NCBI GenBank assembly: GCA_947683625.1
Contig: CANTUR010000195.1
Span: 1,922,001 to 1,986,000, forward strand
From: Mallotus nudiflorus
Taxonomy: Eukaryota; Streptophyta; Magnoliopsida; Malpighiales; Euphorbiaceae
Direction: 5' to 3'
DNA length: 64,000 nt
Part shown: positions 38,561 through 51,539 of the stretch, piece by piece
How positions within the stretch are numbered: position 1 is the stretch's first letter
How the letters are laid out: the number at the start of each line of letters is the position of its first letter
Notes under the pieces: model-generated
Seen by the model: the letters and a program-made list of their open reading frames with translations, nothing else
What the model was told of the DNA's origin: nothing
Databases searched by the model: none
Position numbers and translations under genes: made by a program

Positions 38561-41500
38561 ATTTGGGCCTGAAGATGAACCTCTATTGACAAAGTTTATA
38601 ACCCCTACTATAGCCCTCTGAGTAAGCTTTGATTTGATATTTTATGGGACCCGTGGGTCAATCGATGCTGCCATGAACGTCCATTTGAAGCCCAAGTGCA
38701 AAAGCCCACTCTATCAAATCCATAGGCCTAACATTTAGGCCTAAAGACAGACTGTTATAAATGAAGTTTATAGCCTCCATTATAGCACTTTGAGTCAACT
38801 TCGATTTGATATATTATGGGCCCCATGGATCAACCGATGGTGCCACCAACGTCCATTTAAAGCCCAAGTGTGAAAGGCCACTCTATCAAATCCATAGGCC
38901 TAAACAAAGGTATTTAGGTCTGAACATAGATTGCTATAGATGAGGTTTATATTCCCCATTATAGCCCTCTCAGTTAGCTTCGATTTGAAATATTATGGGC
39001 CCCGTGGGTCAACCGATGCTACGACGAACGTCCATTTGAAGCCCATGTGTAAAAGCCCACTCTATCAAATCCATGGGCCTAAATAAAGGTATTTGGGCCT
39101 AAAGATGGACCACTATTGATAAAGTTTATAGTCCCCTTTATAGCCCTCTGAGTTAGCTTCGATTTGATATATTATGGACCCCATAGGTTAACCGATGCTG
39201 CCACGAACGTCCATTTGAATCCTAAATGCGAAAGCACACTCTATCAATTCAATGAGCTTAAAGAAAGGTATTTAGGTCCGATGATGGACTACTATAGACA
39301 AAGTTTATAACCCCCATTATAGCTAATTCAACTTTGATTTGATATATTATTGGCATCATGGGTCAACCAATGCTGCTATGAATGTCCATTTGAAGCCCAT
39401 GTGCGAAAGTCCACTCTATCAAATCTATGGGCCTAGATAAAAATAACTAGGCCTAAAAATGGACTACAATAGAAAAAATTTATAACCGCCATTATAGCCC
39501 TCTGTGTCAGCTTTTATTTGATATATTATGGGCCATGTTGGTCAACTGATGTTGCCATGAATGTCCATTTGAATCCTAAGTGTGAAAGACCACTCTATCA
39601 AATCCATAGGACTAAACAAAAATATTTAGGCCCGATGACAGACCGCTATAGACAAAGTTTATAGCCCCCATTATAGCCCTCTGAGTCATATTTGATTTTA
39701 TATATTATGGGCCCCTTGTGTGAACCGATGTTGCCACGAATGTCCATTTGAATCCTAAGTGCAAAAACCCACTATATCAAATCCATGGGCCTAAAAAAAA
39801 TATTTAGACCTGAAGACAGACCACTATTGTCAAATTTTATAGCCCCTATTATAACCTTTTGAGTCGGCTACAAATTGATATATTATGGGCCTTATTAGTC
39901 CTTCGATGCTACCACGAACATCCATTTGAAGCCCAGGTGCGAAAGCCCACTTGATCAAATCAATGGGCCTAAACAAAGGTATTTGGGCTCGATGATAGAC
40001 TGCTATAGACAACTTTTATAGTGCCCATTATAGCCCTCTTAGTCAACTTCAATTTGATATATTATAGGCCCCATGGGTCAATCGATGCTGCCACGAACGT
40101 CCATTTGAAGCCCAAGTGCAAAAGCCCACTCTATTAAATTTATAAGCCTAAACAAAATTGTTTGGGACTAAAGACGGACCACTTTTGATGAATTTTATAG
40201 CCCCTATTATAGCCCTCTATGTCAGCTTCAATTTGATATATTATGGGCCCCGTGCATAGTCAACCAATGATGCCACAAATGTCCATTTGAAGCCTAAGTA
40301 TCAAGTCAATGGGCCTAGACAAAAATATTTGGGCTCGATGATGGACTGCTACAGACAAAGTTTATAGCCCCCATTATAGCCCTCTGAGTCAACTTTGATT
40401 TGACATATAATGGGCCCTGTTTGTCAATTGATGCTGCCATGAACGTCCATTTGAAGTCCAAGTGCAAAAGCCCACTCTATCAAATCCATGGGCCTAAATA
40501 AAAATATTTGGACCTAAAGATGGACTATTGTAGACAAAGTTTATAGCCCCTATTATAGCCCTCTGAGTCAGATTCAATTTGATATACTATGGGCCCCATG
40601 GGTCAACCGATGCTGCGATAAACGTCCATTTGAAGCCCGAGTACGAAAGCTCACTCTATCAAATCCATGGGCCTAAACAAAAAAATTTGGGCCTAAAGAC
40701 GTACCGTAATAGATGAAGTTTATAGCCCCCATTATGTCCATCTAATTCAGCTTTGACTTGATACTTTATGGGCCCTGTGGGTCAACTGATGCTGCCACAA
40801 ACGTCTATTTGAAGACTAAGTGTGAAATCCTACTCTATCAAATCAATGAGCCTAAACAAGCTGTTTGGGGCCAAAGATGAATTGCTATAGATGAAGTTTA
40901 TAGCCCCCATTATAGTCCTCTGAGTAAGCTTTGATTTGATATATTATGGGCCCCGTGGTTAACCGATGCTACCACGAATGTCCATTTGTAGTCCAAATGC
41001 GAAAGCCCACTCTATCAAATTCATGGGCCCTAAACAAAAATATTGGGTATAAAGATGGATTGCTATAGACAAAGTTTATAGTCACCATTATATTCCTCTA
41101 AGTCAGCTTCGATTTGATATATTATAGGCCCTGTGGGTCAACTGATGCTGCCTTGATCGTCTATTTGAAGCCCAAGTGTGAAAGCCCACTCTATCAAATC
41201 CATGAACCTAAACAAAAATATTTGGGCCCAAAGTCGGACTGCTATATATGAAGTTTATAGCCCCCATTATAGCCCTCTGATTCAACTTTGATTTGATATA
41301 TTATGGGCCCCGTGGGTCAACCAATTCTGCCACAAACTTCCATATGAAGCCCAAGTGCGAAAGCCCACTTTATCAAATCCATGGGCCTAGACAAAAATAT
41401 TTGGGCACAAAGATGAACTGCTATAGACAAAATTTATAGTCCCCATTATAGTCCTCTGAGTCATCTTCGATTTGATAGATTATGGGCACCGTGGGTCAAC

Positions 41501-43380
41501 CGATTCTGCCACGAACATCCATTTATAGCCAAAGTACGAAAGCCCACTCTATCAAATCAATGGGCGTTGATAAAAATAATTGGGTCTAAAAATTGACTGC
41601 TATAGGCAAAGTATATAGCCCCCACTATAGCCCTCTAAGTCGGCTTCAATTTGAAATATTATGGGCTCTGTGGGTCAACCGATGCTGCCATGAACGTCCA
41701 TTTGAAGCCCTAGTATAGAAGCCCACTCTATCAAAACAATAGGCCTAAATAAAGGCATTTAGTCCTGAAGACAGACTGCTATAGATGAAGTTTATAGCCC
41801 ACATTATAGCCCTCTTAATCAGCTTTGATTTCATATATTATGGGTCTCGTCGGTCAACTGATGCTGCCATGAACAGCCATTTAAAGTCCATGTGCAAAAG
41901 CCCACACTATCAAATCAATGGGCCTAAAAAAAATATTTGGGCCTAAAGATCAACTACTATAGATAAATTTTATAGTCCCTATTATAGCCCTCTGAGTCAG
42001 CTTCAATTTGATAGATTATCGGCACCGTGGGTCAACCGATGCTGCCACGAACATCCATTTAAAGCCCAGGTGCAAAAGTACACTCTATCAAATCAATGGG
42101 CCTAAATAAAGGTATTTGGGCCCAAAGGCAGACTGCTATAGGAAAAGTTTATAGCCCGAGTTATAGCCCTCTGAGTAAGCTTTGATTTTATATATTATGG
42201 GCCCCGTGGGTCAACCGATGTTGCCACGAACGTTCATTTGAAGCCCAAGTGTCCAAGCCCACTCTATCAAATTCATCTGCCTAAACAAAAATATTTGGGC
42301 CCAAATACGGACTACTACAGATGAAGTTTATAGCCCCCATTATATCCTTCTGAGTTAGCTTCGATTTGATATATTATGGGCCTAAACATCGATTTGAAGC
42401 CCAAGCGTGAAAGCCTACTCTATCAAATCCGTGAGTCTAAAGAAAGGTATTTGGGCTCGAAGATGGACTGCTATAGACAAATTTTATAGCTCCCATCATA
42501 TCCCTCTTAGTGAGCTTCGATTAGATATATTATAGGCCCCGTAGGTCAACCAATGCTGCCACGAACAATCATTTGAAGCCCAAGTGTGAAAGCCCACTCT
42601 ATTAAATCCATGGGCCTAAACAATAAAAGTTAGGCCCAAAGACAAATCGTTATAGAGGAAGTTTATAGCCCCCATTATAGTCCTCTGAGTAAGCTTCAAT
42701 TTGATATATTATAGCCCCCATGGGTCAACTGATCCTATCACGAATGTCCATTTGAAACCTAAGTGCGAAAGCCCACTCTATCAAATCCATTAGCCTAAAC
42801 AAAGGTATTTAGGCCTAAAGATGTACTACTATAAAAAAAGTTTATATCCTCCATTATAGCCCTCTGAGTCAGCTTTGATTTGATATATTATGGGCCCCGT
42901 GGGTCAAGTGATGCTGCCACGAATACCTTATGAAGCCCATGTGTGAAAGCCCACTCTATCAAATCCATATGCACATAGAAAAATATTTGGGCCCGAAGAC
43001 GGACCCCTATAGATAGAGTTTATAGTCCCCATTCTAGCCCCCTGAGTCAGCTTTGAATTGATATATTATGGGCCCTATGGGTCAACCGATGCTACCACGA
43101 ACGTCCATTTGAGGCCGAAGTGCGAAAGCCCACTCTATAAAATCCATGGCCCTAAACAAAGGTATTTGGGCATAAAGATGGACTGCTATAGATGACATTT
43201 AAAGCCCCCATTATAGCTATCTAAGTTATGTTTGATTTGATATATTATGGGCCCCATGGGTTAAACGATGCTGCCACGAACGTCCATTTGAAGTCCATGT
43301 CTGAAAGGCCACTATATCAAATCCATATGCCTAAACAAAAATATTTAGGCTCGAAGATGGACTGCTATATACAAAGTTTA

Positions 43381-43666
43381 TAGCCTCTATTATAGCCCTC
43401 TGATTCAGCTTTAAATTGATATATTATGGGACCCTTGGATCAATCGATGCTGCCATGAATGTCCATTTAAGGCCGAAGTGCAAAAGCCCAATCTATCAAA
43501 CCAATTGGCCTAATAAAGGTATTTAGCCCCAAAAATGGACTTTTGTAAATGAAGTTTATGGCCCTCTCAATCATCTTCAATTTGATATGTTATGGGCCCC
43601 GTGGGTTAACTGATGCTGCCACGAACGTTCATTTGAAGCTTAAGTATGAAAGCCCACACTATTAAA
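43381..43666 (+). repeat. Left half of the copia-LTR target block (copy D)
   Basis: The ordered a-b-c monomer block appears here again: agctttaaattgatata, then caaaccaattggcctaa, then cacactattaaa, where the third variant is cut by the LTR and continues at 45203. It pairs with 23880-24140. Confidence 0.75.
43662..43666 (+). repeat. Left target-site duplication of the 1.5-kb LTR
   Basis: ttaaa directly precedes the LTR's TG and is identical to the five bases that follow its CA. Confidence 0.9.
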
Positions 43667-44621
43667 TGTTAGTGGTATGCACTAGGTCAATCATTTGATT
43701 ATGCATTGACTTTCTTATTTTATTAATAAAGAGGTATTTCATTATCATTTGATTTTATGATAATTATATGAATGGTTAATTCTTACTAAGGCCATCAAGT
43801 ATATGACTTGATAGTAAAACCCTTAGATTAAAATAAGAGTTCTATTCTAATTATCCCTAGCCATTTATTCATTAAAGTATTAAGGCTAGTATGATGTTGA
43901 CTGATGGTTATGTTTTACTAATCATGAATATGAGATATTAAGTCAACTCATAGGTACATGATGAGAGATCATGTATTGGATTAACCCACTATGAGAATAC
44001 TACATAGATTATTGTCATAAGTATTTCTCATCATAGTAATTTTATTTCGGTCCTTTGACCTTGAAATCATCATGGATTTCTACATAGCTATTTTATGTTT
44101 TGACACATTCTAACATTGTCTTTAACCGGATGATTAAATTGGAATGTTGTTGGATATGAAATTAGTTATGTGAGGAATATGAGTGATTTAGAAGGAATTT
44201 ATCCCTCATTAATATAAGAAAGATATCTATGGGCTCCTTGATGAGATAGACTGAAGAAAATTGCATGGCCATGCTGAAATGAATTGATGAAGAGTTATCA
44301 TTTTCAGTCTACTTAGAATCAAGTCATAATATTTAACTATATAAGGATGACATTCTATGTCTTATGTTCAATTAAGATATCATGTGATAAAGGGACAATA
44401 AAATTCATTGTAATTAGGTTATGTCGGATTATTGACTTCACATGACTTGGGTAGTCATAATGTCTTGCTAGAGGCCACTTATGACTTGTAGGCCTAAATA
44501 GAGATTTAGGCCCACTACCAATGTTATGTAAACCTACAGGGTCACACACTTAGAACAAGCCCAAAATGAATATAGGTTTAATAAGCCCAAAATAAACTCT
44601 GTAGAAATAAATAATTAAAGT

Positions 44622-44687
44622 GTTTTATTTATTTATTTATTTGTTTATTTATTTAAGATAAATGTTATTTTAAATAAATAAATAAGA
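44622..44687. repeat. ATTT microsatellite with facing AAAT copy
   Basis: About eight ttta units (with one g substitution) at 44624-44655 are followed at about 44671-44686 by taaataaataaataag, the inverted form. The pair could form a long AT hairpin. It lies in the U3 part of the 1.5-kb LTR, upstream of its TATA box. Confidence 0.85.
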
Positions 44688-44758
44688 TATTATTTCTGAT
44701 TTGTTTTTAAACAAAATCAAAATATAATAAATGGAAATTACCAAAAGGTCATTGGTAG

Positions 44759-44810
44759 GTGAAACCCTAATTTGGAGTCTATAAATATGTTATATTCTCT
44801 AGGGTTTCAC
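44759..44810 (+). promoter_or_regulatory. LTR promoter: TATA box inside a telo-box inverted repeat
   Basis: tataaata at 44780-44787 is a good TATA box. It is centred in a perfect 10-bp inverted repeat, gtgaaaccct (44759-44768) and agggtttcac (44801-44810). The left arm continues to aaaccctaa, the plant telo-box, an element known from promoters of plant translation-related genes. Downstream is a pyrimidine-rich leader (ttgtttttcctgcctcc), as expected just after a start site near 44812. Promoter function is inferred. Confidence 0.65.
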
Positions 44811-45202
44811 ACACTTGTTTTTCCTGCCTCCAAATTCGTTTTCTTTCTTCTTAGAAAATAAAGATAGAGTTTTTCTTTTGTTCTTGATTTGTGAGACAAT
44901 CAAGGAGGTTGCTAGCATATACATTCCAATTCATTTTGTGAAGGGATGTTCGTGTGGATACCTATAGAGGACGCATCCTTTTAGAGATGTCTTGATCCGA
45001 ACAACCAAGCCAAAAAGCTCGAGGTAAGGTGTCACCGGTGTGAACCTCCTCTCATCCTTCCAGAAAATCTTGCCTCTTCTGCATTTTGGTGAGATTCTTG
45101 AAATCCTAGATTTAATCAAGTAGTCAAAATTACATGGATCCAGGCTTGGGTACGTGATAAAATTTTAATTTTTTCACTGCGTTTGTATCACGAAACCCAA
45201 CA

Positions 45203-45207
45203 TTAAA
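45203..45207 (+). repeat. Right target-site duplication of the 1.5-kb LTR
   Basis: ttaaa follows the terminal CA and continues into the monomer as ttaaatccatgggc. Confidence 0.9.
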
Positions 45208-48200
45208 TCCATGGGCATAGAAAAAAATATTTGGGCCCAAAGATGGACTGTTATAGACAAAGTTTATAGCCACCATTATAAACCTCTAAGTCAGCCTTGA
45301 TTTGATATATTATAGGCCTCATGGATGAACCGAAGCTGCCATGAACATCCATTTGAAGACCAAGTACGAAAGCCCACTATCTCAAATCCATAGGCCTAAA
45401 GAATAATATTTGGGCCTAAAGACGAGCTGTTATAGACAAAGTTTATAGCCCCTATTATAACCCTCTAAGTTAGCTTCGATTTAAGATATTATGGGTCTCG
45501 TTAGTCAACTGATGCTACCACGAATGTCCATTTGAAGCCCAAGTGTGAAAGCCCACTCGATCAAATCAATGGACCTAAACAAAGGTATTTAGGCCAAAAC
45601 ATGGACTCCTATAGACAAAGTTTATAGCCCCCATTATAGCCCTATGAGTTAGCTTCGATTTGATATATTATGGACCCTATGGGTCAACCGGTGCTGCCAC
45701 AAACATCCATTTGAAGCGCATGTGCGAAAGCCCACACTATTAAATTCATGGGCATTGACAAAAATATTTCGGCCAAAAGATGGATTGCTATAGAAAAAGT
45801 TTATAGCCCCCATTATAGTCCTCTAAGTCAGCTTCAATTTGACATATTATGAGCCCCGTGGTTCAACCGATGCTGCCACAAACGTCCATTTGATGCCCTA
45901 GTTTGAAAGCCCACTCTATCAAATCCATGAGATTAAAAAAAATATTTGGGCATAAAGACGGACTGCTATAGATAAAATTTATAGTCCCCATATATCCTTT
46001 AAAGTCACCTTCGATTTGATATATTATAGGCCCTATGGTTCAACCGATGCGGCCATGAATGTCCATTTAAAGCCCAAGTGCGAAAGCTCACTCTACTAAA
46101 TCCATTGACCTAAAGAAAAATATTTGGGCCTAAAGATGGATCGCTAATAAAAAATTTTATAGCCCCCAATATATCCTTCTGTGTTAGCTTCAATTGATAT
46201 ATTATAGGCCCCGTAGGTCAATCGATGCTGCCATGAACGTCCATTTGAAGCCCAAAAGTGAAAGCCCACTCTATCAAATTAATGGGCCTAAATAAAGGTA
46301 TTTGGGCCCAAAGACAGACTGTTGTAGAAAAAGTTTATAACCCATTTTATAGCTCTCTGAGTCAACTTCGATTTGATATATTATGGGCCCCGTTGGTCAA
46401 TCGATGTTGCCACAAAGGTCCACTCTATCAAATCCATGGGCCTAAATGAAAATATTATGGCCTGAAGATAGACTGCTATAAATAAAGTTTATAGCCCCCA
46501 ATATAGCCCTCTAAGTCATCTTCGATTTGATATATTATAGTCCCTGTAGGTCAACCGATGCTGCCCCGAATGTCCATTTGAAGCCTAAGTGTGAATGCCC
46601 ACTTTATCATATCCATGGGCCTAAACAAAAAAATTTAAGCTCGATGATGGATTGCTATAGATGAAGCTTATAGCCCCTATTATATCCCTCTAATTTAGCT
46701 TCAATTTGATATATTATGGGCCTCGTGGGTCAACCGATGCTCCTACAAATGTCCATTTGAAGCCCAAGTGTGAAAGCCCACACTATCAAATCAATGGACC
46801 TAAACAAAGGTATTTGAGCCTAAAGACGAACTGCTATAGATGAATTTTATAGCCCCCATTATAGCCATCTGATTCAACTTTGATTTGATATACTATGGGC
46901 CATGTGGATCAATCGTTGCTGCCACGAATGTCCATTTGAAGCCCAAGTGCGAAAGCCTACTCTATCAAATCCGTGGGCCTAAGCAAAAATATTTAGGCCT
47001 GAAGATTGATTGCTATAGAAAAAGTTTATAGCCCCCATTATGGCCCTCTGATTTAACTTCTATTTGATATATTATAGGCCTCGTGGGTCAACTGATGCTA
47101 CCGCGAATGTCCATTTGAAGCCTAAGTGTGAAAGCCCACTCTATCAAATCCATAGGACTAAACAAAAATATTTAGGCACAAAAATGGACTGCAAATGACA
47201 ATGTTTATAGCCCCTTTATAGCCCTCTGAGTCAGCTTTGAATTGATATATTTTGGGTCAACTGATGTTGCCATGAACGTCCATTTGAATCACAAGTGCGA
47301 AAGCCCACTCTATCAAATCAATGCGCGTAGACAAAAATATTTAGGCCCAAAGATAGATTGCTATAGACAAAGTTTATAGCCCCCACTATAGCCCTTTGAG
47401 TCAACTTCAATTTGATATATTATAGGCCCCGTGGGTTAACCAATGCTGCCATGAACATCCATTTGAAGCCCAAGTGCAAAAGCCCACTTTATTAAATCTA
47501 TGGGCCTAGACAAAAATATTTGGGCCTAAAGATGGACTATTATAGACAAAGTTTATAGCCCCTATTATAGCCCTTTAAGTCAGCTTCAATTTGATATATT
47601 ATGGGCCCCATGGGTCAACCGATGCTAGCACGAACGTCCATTTGAAGCCCAAGTGCGAAAGCCCACTCTATCAAATCAATGGGCCTAAATAAAAGTATTT
47701 CAGCCCAAAGACGGATTGCCATATATGATGCTTATAGCCTGTATTATAGCCCTCTTATTTAGCTTTGATTTGATATATTATGGGCCCCGTGGGTCATCCG
47801 ATGCTGCCACGAACATCCATTTGAAGCCCAAGTTCGAAAGCCCACTCTATTAAATTTGTGGGCCTAAATAAAAATATTTGGGCCTAAAGATGGACTACTA
47901 TAGATAAAGTTTATAGCCCCATTATAGCCCTCTGAGTCAGCTTTGATTTGATATATTATGGGCCCCGTGGGTCAACCGATGTTGCCACGAACGTCCATTT
48001 GAAGCCCAAGTGCGAATGCGCACTCTAATAAATCAATGTGCCTAAACAAAGGTATTTGGGCCCAAAGACGGAATGCTATAGATGAAGTTTATAGCTCCTA
48101 TTATAGCCCTCTAAGTCAGCTTTGATTTGGTATATTATGGGCCCCATAGGTTAACTGATGTTGCCACGGACGTCCATTTGAAGCCCAGTGCAAAAGCCCA

Positions 48201-48814
48201 CTCTATCAAATGCATGGGCCTAAACAAAAATATTTATGCTGAAGATGGATTGATATAGACAAAGTTTATAGCCCCCATTATAACCCTCTGATTCAGCTTC
48301 AATTTAATATATTATAGGCCCTGTGGGTTAATCGATACTGCCATGAATGTCTATTTAAAGCCTAAGTATGAAAGCTCGCTCTATCAAATCCATGAGCCTA
48401 ATAAAAAGTATTTAGACCTGAAGATGGACTGCTATAGATAAAGTTTATAGCCCATATTATAGCGCTCTAATTCAGCTTTGATTTAATATATTTTGGGCCT
48501 TATGGTTCAACCGATATTGCCATGAATGTCCATATGAAGCCTAAGTGCGAAAGCCCACTTTATCAAATCCATGGGCCTAGACAAAAATATTTGGGCATGA
48601 AGATGGATTGGTATAGAAAAAATTTATAGTCACCATTATAGTCCTCTGAGTCGGCTTCAATTTGATATATTATGGGCCCCGTGGGTCAACTGATGCTTCC
48701 ACGAATGTCCATTTGAAGCACAAGTGCGAAAGCCCACCCTATCAAATCAATAGGCCTAGATAAAAATAACTGTGCCCAAAAATGGACTGTTATAGACATA
48801 GTTTATAGCCCCTA

Positions 48815-48845
48815 TTATAACCCTGTGAGTCAACCGATACTTCCA
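48815..48845 (+). other. Truncated satellite monomer
   Basis: ccctgtgagtcaaccgatac joins the gagtca of the agtcagctt landmark to the tcaaccgat landmark, removing about 36-40 bp. The shared gtca at both places suggests deletion between short direct repeats. Confidence 0.8.
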
Positions 48846-50560
48846 TGAACATCCATTTGAAGCCCAAGTGAGAAAGCCTACTCTATTAAACCAAAAGGAC
48901 TAAATAAAGGAATTTACGCCCGAAGATAGACTGCTATAGATGATGTTGATAGCTCGCATTATCGCCCTCTTAGTCAACTTCGATTTGATATATTATGGGC
49001 CTCATGGGTCAACTACTGCTACCACGAACGTCTATTAGAAACCCAAGTGCTAAAGCCCACTCTATCAAATCAATGGGCTTAGACAAAAATATTTAGGCCG
49101 GAAGATGGACTCCTACAGACAAAGAGTATAGCCCCTATTATATCCCTTTAAGTTAGGTTCGATTTGATATATTATGGGCACCATGGGTCAATCGATGCTG
49201 CCATGAACGTCCATTTAAAGCCCAAGTGCAAAAGCCCACTCTATTAAATTAATGGCCCTAAATAAAGGTATTTATGCCCAAAGATAGACTGCTATAGATG
49301 TAGTTTATAGCCTACATTATATCCCTCTGAGTCAGCTTTGATTTCATATATTATGCACCCCCTGGGTCAACTGATGCTGCCATGAATGTCCATTTGAAGC
49401 CCAAGTGCGAAAGCCCACTCTATCAAATCCGTGGGCCTAAATAATAATATTTGGACCTGAAGATGGAATGCTATAGATAAAGTTTATAGCTGCCATTATA
49501 GCCCTCTGAGTCAGCTTCAATTTGATATATTATGGGCCTCATGTGTCAACCGATGCTACCACGAACGTCCATTTGAAGTCCAAGTGCGAAAGCCCACTCT
49601 ATCAAACCAATAGGCATAAATAAAGGTATTTAGGCCTGAAGACAAGCTACTATAGATGAAGTTTATGCTCACATTATAGCCCTCTCAGTCAACTTTGATT
49701 TGATATATTATGGGCCCCGTACGTCAACTGATTCTGCCATGAATGTCCATTTGAAGCCCAAGTGCAAAAGCCCACTTTATCATATCAATGGGCCTAGACA
49801 AAAATATTTAGTCTTAAAGATGGATTGCTAAAGATAAATTTTATAGCCACCATTATAGCCCTCTGAGTAAGCTTCGATTTGATATATTATAGGCCTCATG
49901 GGTCAACCGATGCTACTATGAATGTCCATTTGAAGCCCAAGTACGAAAGCTAACTCTATCAAATCAATTGGCCTAAATAAAGGTATTTGAGCACAAAGAC
50001 AGACTTCAATAAATAAAGTTTATAGCATGCATTATACACCTCTGATTTAGCTTTGATTTGATATATTATGGGCCCCATGGGTCAACCAATGCTGCCACAA
50101 ACATCCATTTAAAGCACAAGTGCGAAAGCCCACTCTATAATCCATGGGCCTAAACCAATATATTTAGGCCTGAAGATGGACTACTATAGGCAAAGTTTAT
50201 AGCCCCCATTATAGCCCTCTGAGTCAGCTTTGATTTGATATATTATGGGCCCCATGGGTCAACCGATGTTGCCATGAACGTCCATTTGAAGCCTAAGTGT
50301 GAAGCCCAATCTATCAAATTCGTAGGTCTAAATAAAAAAATTTGGGCCTGATGATGGATTGCTACAGACGAAGTTTATAGTTGCCATTATAGTCCTCTGA
50401 TTCAGCTTTGATTTGATATATTATGGGCCCCGTAGGTCAACCAATTCTATCATGAACGGCCATTTGAAGTGCAAGAGTGAAACCCTATTCCATCAAATCC
50501 ATGAGCCTAAACAAAAATATTTGGGCCCAAAGTTAGACTGTTATTGACAAAGTTTATAGC

Positions 50561-50890
50561 CCCCATTATAGCCCTCTGGGTTAGCTTCAAATTGATATAT
50601 TATAGGCCCCTTGGGTCAACCGATGCTGCCATGAATGTCCATTTAAAGCCCAAAGTACGAAAGGCCACTCTATCAAACCAATAGTCCTAAACAATGGTAT
50701 TTAGATGAATTTTATAGCCCTCTCATTCAACTTTGATTTGGTATATTATAGGCCCTATGGCTTAACCGATGTTGCCACGAACATCCATTTGAAGCCCAAG
50801 TGTGAAAGCCCACACTATTAAATCCATAGGTGTAGATAAAAATATTTGGGCCTAAGATGGACTGTCATAGATAAAGTTTATAGCCCCCAT
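50561..50890 (+). repeat. Ordered three-variant monomer block
   Basis: gttagcttcaaattgatat, then caaaccaatagtcctaaac (this monomer is shortened near 50702, where about 35 bp are missing), then cacactattaaatccatagg with gtagat. Confidence 0.65.
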
Positions 50891-51539
50891 TATAGCCCTC
50901 TAAGTCAGCTTCGATTTGATATATTATAGGCCCCGTGGGTCAATTGATGCTGCCACGAATGTCCATTTGAAGCCTAAGTGCGAAAGCCCACTCTATCAAA
51001 TCCTTAGGTCTAAGCAAAAATATTTAGGCCTAAAGACATATCACTATACACAAAGTTTATAGCCCCTATTATAGACCTCTAAGTCAGCTTCAATTTGATA
51101 TATTATGGGCTTCGTGGGTCAACCGATGCTGACACGAACATCCATTTGAAGCCCAAGTGTGAAAGCCCACTCTATCAAATATGTGTGCCTAAACAAAAAT
51201 ACTTGGACCCAAAGATGGATTGCTATAGACGAAGTTTATAGCCCCTATTGTATCCCTCTGAGTCATCTTCGATTTGAAATATTATGGGCCTTATGGGTCA
51301 ACCGATGCTGCCACAAACGTCCATTTGAAGCCAAACTATGAAAGCCAACTCTATCAAATCCATAAGCCTAAATAAAGGTATTTGGGCCCAAAGATGGACA
51401 ACTATAGATAGAGTTTATAGCTCTCATTGTAGCCTTTTCAGTCAACTTTGATTTGATAATTTATAGGGCTCATGGGTAAACCGATGCTGCCACGAACGTC
51501 TATTTAAAGTCCAAGTGTGAAAGCCTACTCTATCAAATC

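Larger units (their letters stand above)
16950..43666 (+). repeat. Satellite array, segment 3 (longest uninterrupted block)
   Basis: This is about 26.7 kb, or about 150 monomers, all head-to-tail in one orientation. No foreign insert is seen between the two LTRs. It contains the second copy of the long duplication and most of the higher-order repeats listed separately. Stretches not listed separately (for example 26.7-30.6 kb and 40.1-43.4 kb) hold ordinary diverged monomers in which I saw no further structure, apart from small monomer truncations such as those near 37084, 40297 and 42380. Confidence 0.97.
43667..45202 (+). mobile_element. Solo LTR, 1536 bp, probably Ty1/copia
   Basis: A single block that is not satellite starts TGTTAGTGG and ends ACCCAACA, so the termini form a short inverted repeat (TGTTAG against TGTTGG). 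It is flanked by a perfect 5-bp duplication, ttaaa, within the monomer's actattaaatccat. There is no primer-binding site, no second LTR and no pol frame, so it is a solo LTR. The ending tttttcactgcg ... tatcacgaaacccaaca is of the kind seen in plant Ty1/copia LTRs, but I cannot name the lineage with confidence. A TATA box with a leader-like region lies in the last third, which fits the TG to CA orientation given. Two 62-64 codon frames on the minus strand are not genes. The identical target duplication suggests a younger insertion than the 3.9-kb LTR. Confidence 0.9.

Noticed and set aside
44761..44807. Interstitial telomere repeat.
   Set aside because: Only single aaaccctaa and agggttt units are present, in inverted order around a TATA box, not a tandem telomere tract.
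44355..45119. Two minus-strand frames of 64 and 62 codons in the 1.5-kb LTR.
   Set aside because: They run against the element's reading direction, are short, and match no family I know. They are chance frames in an LTR.
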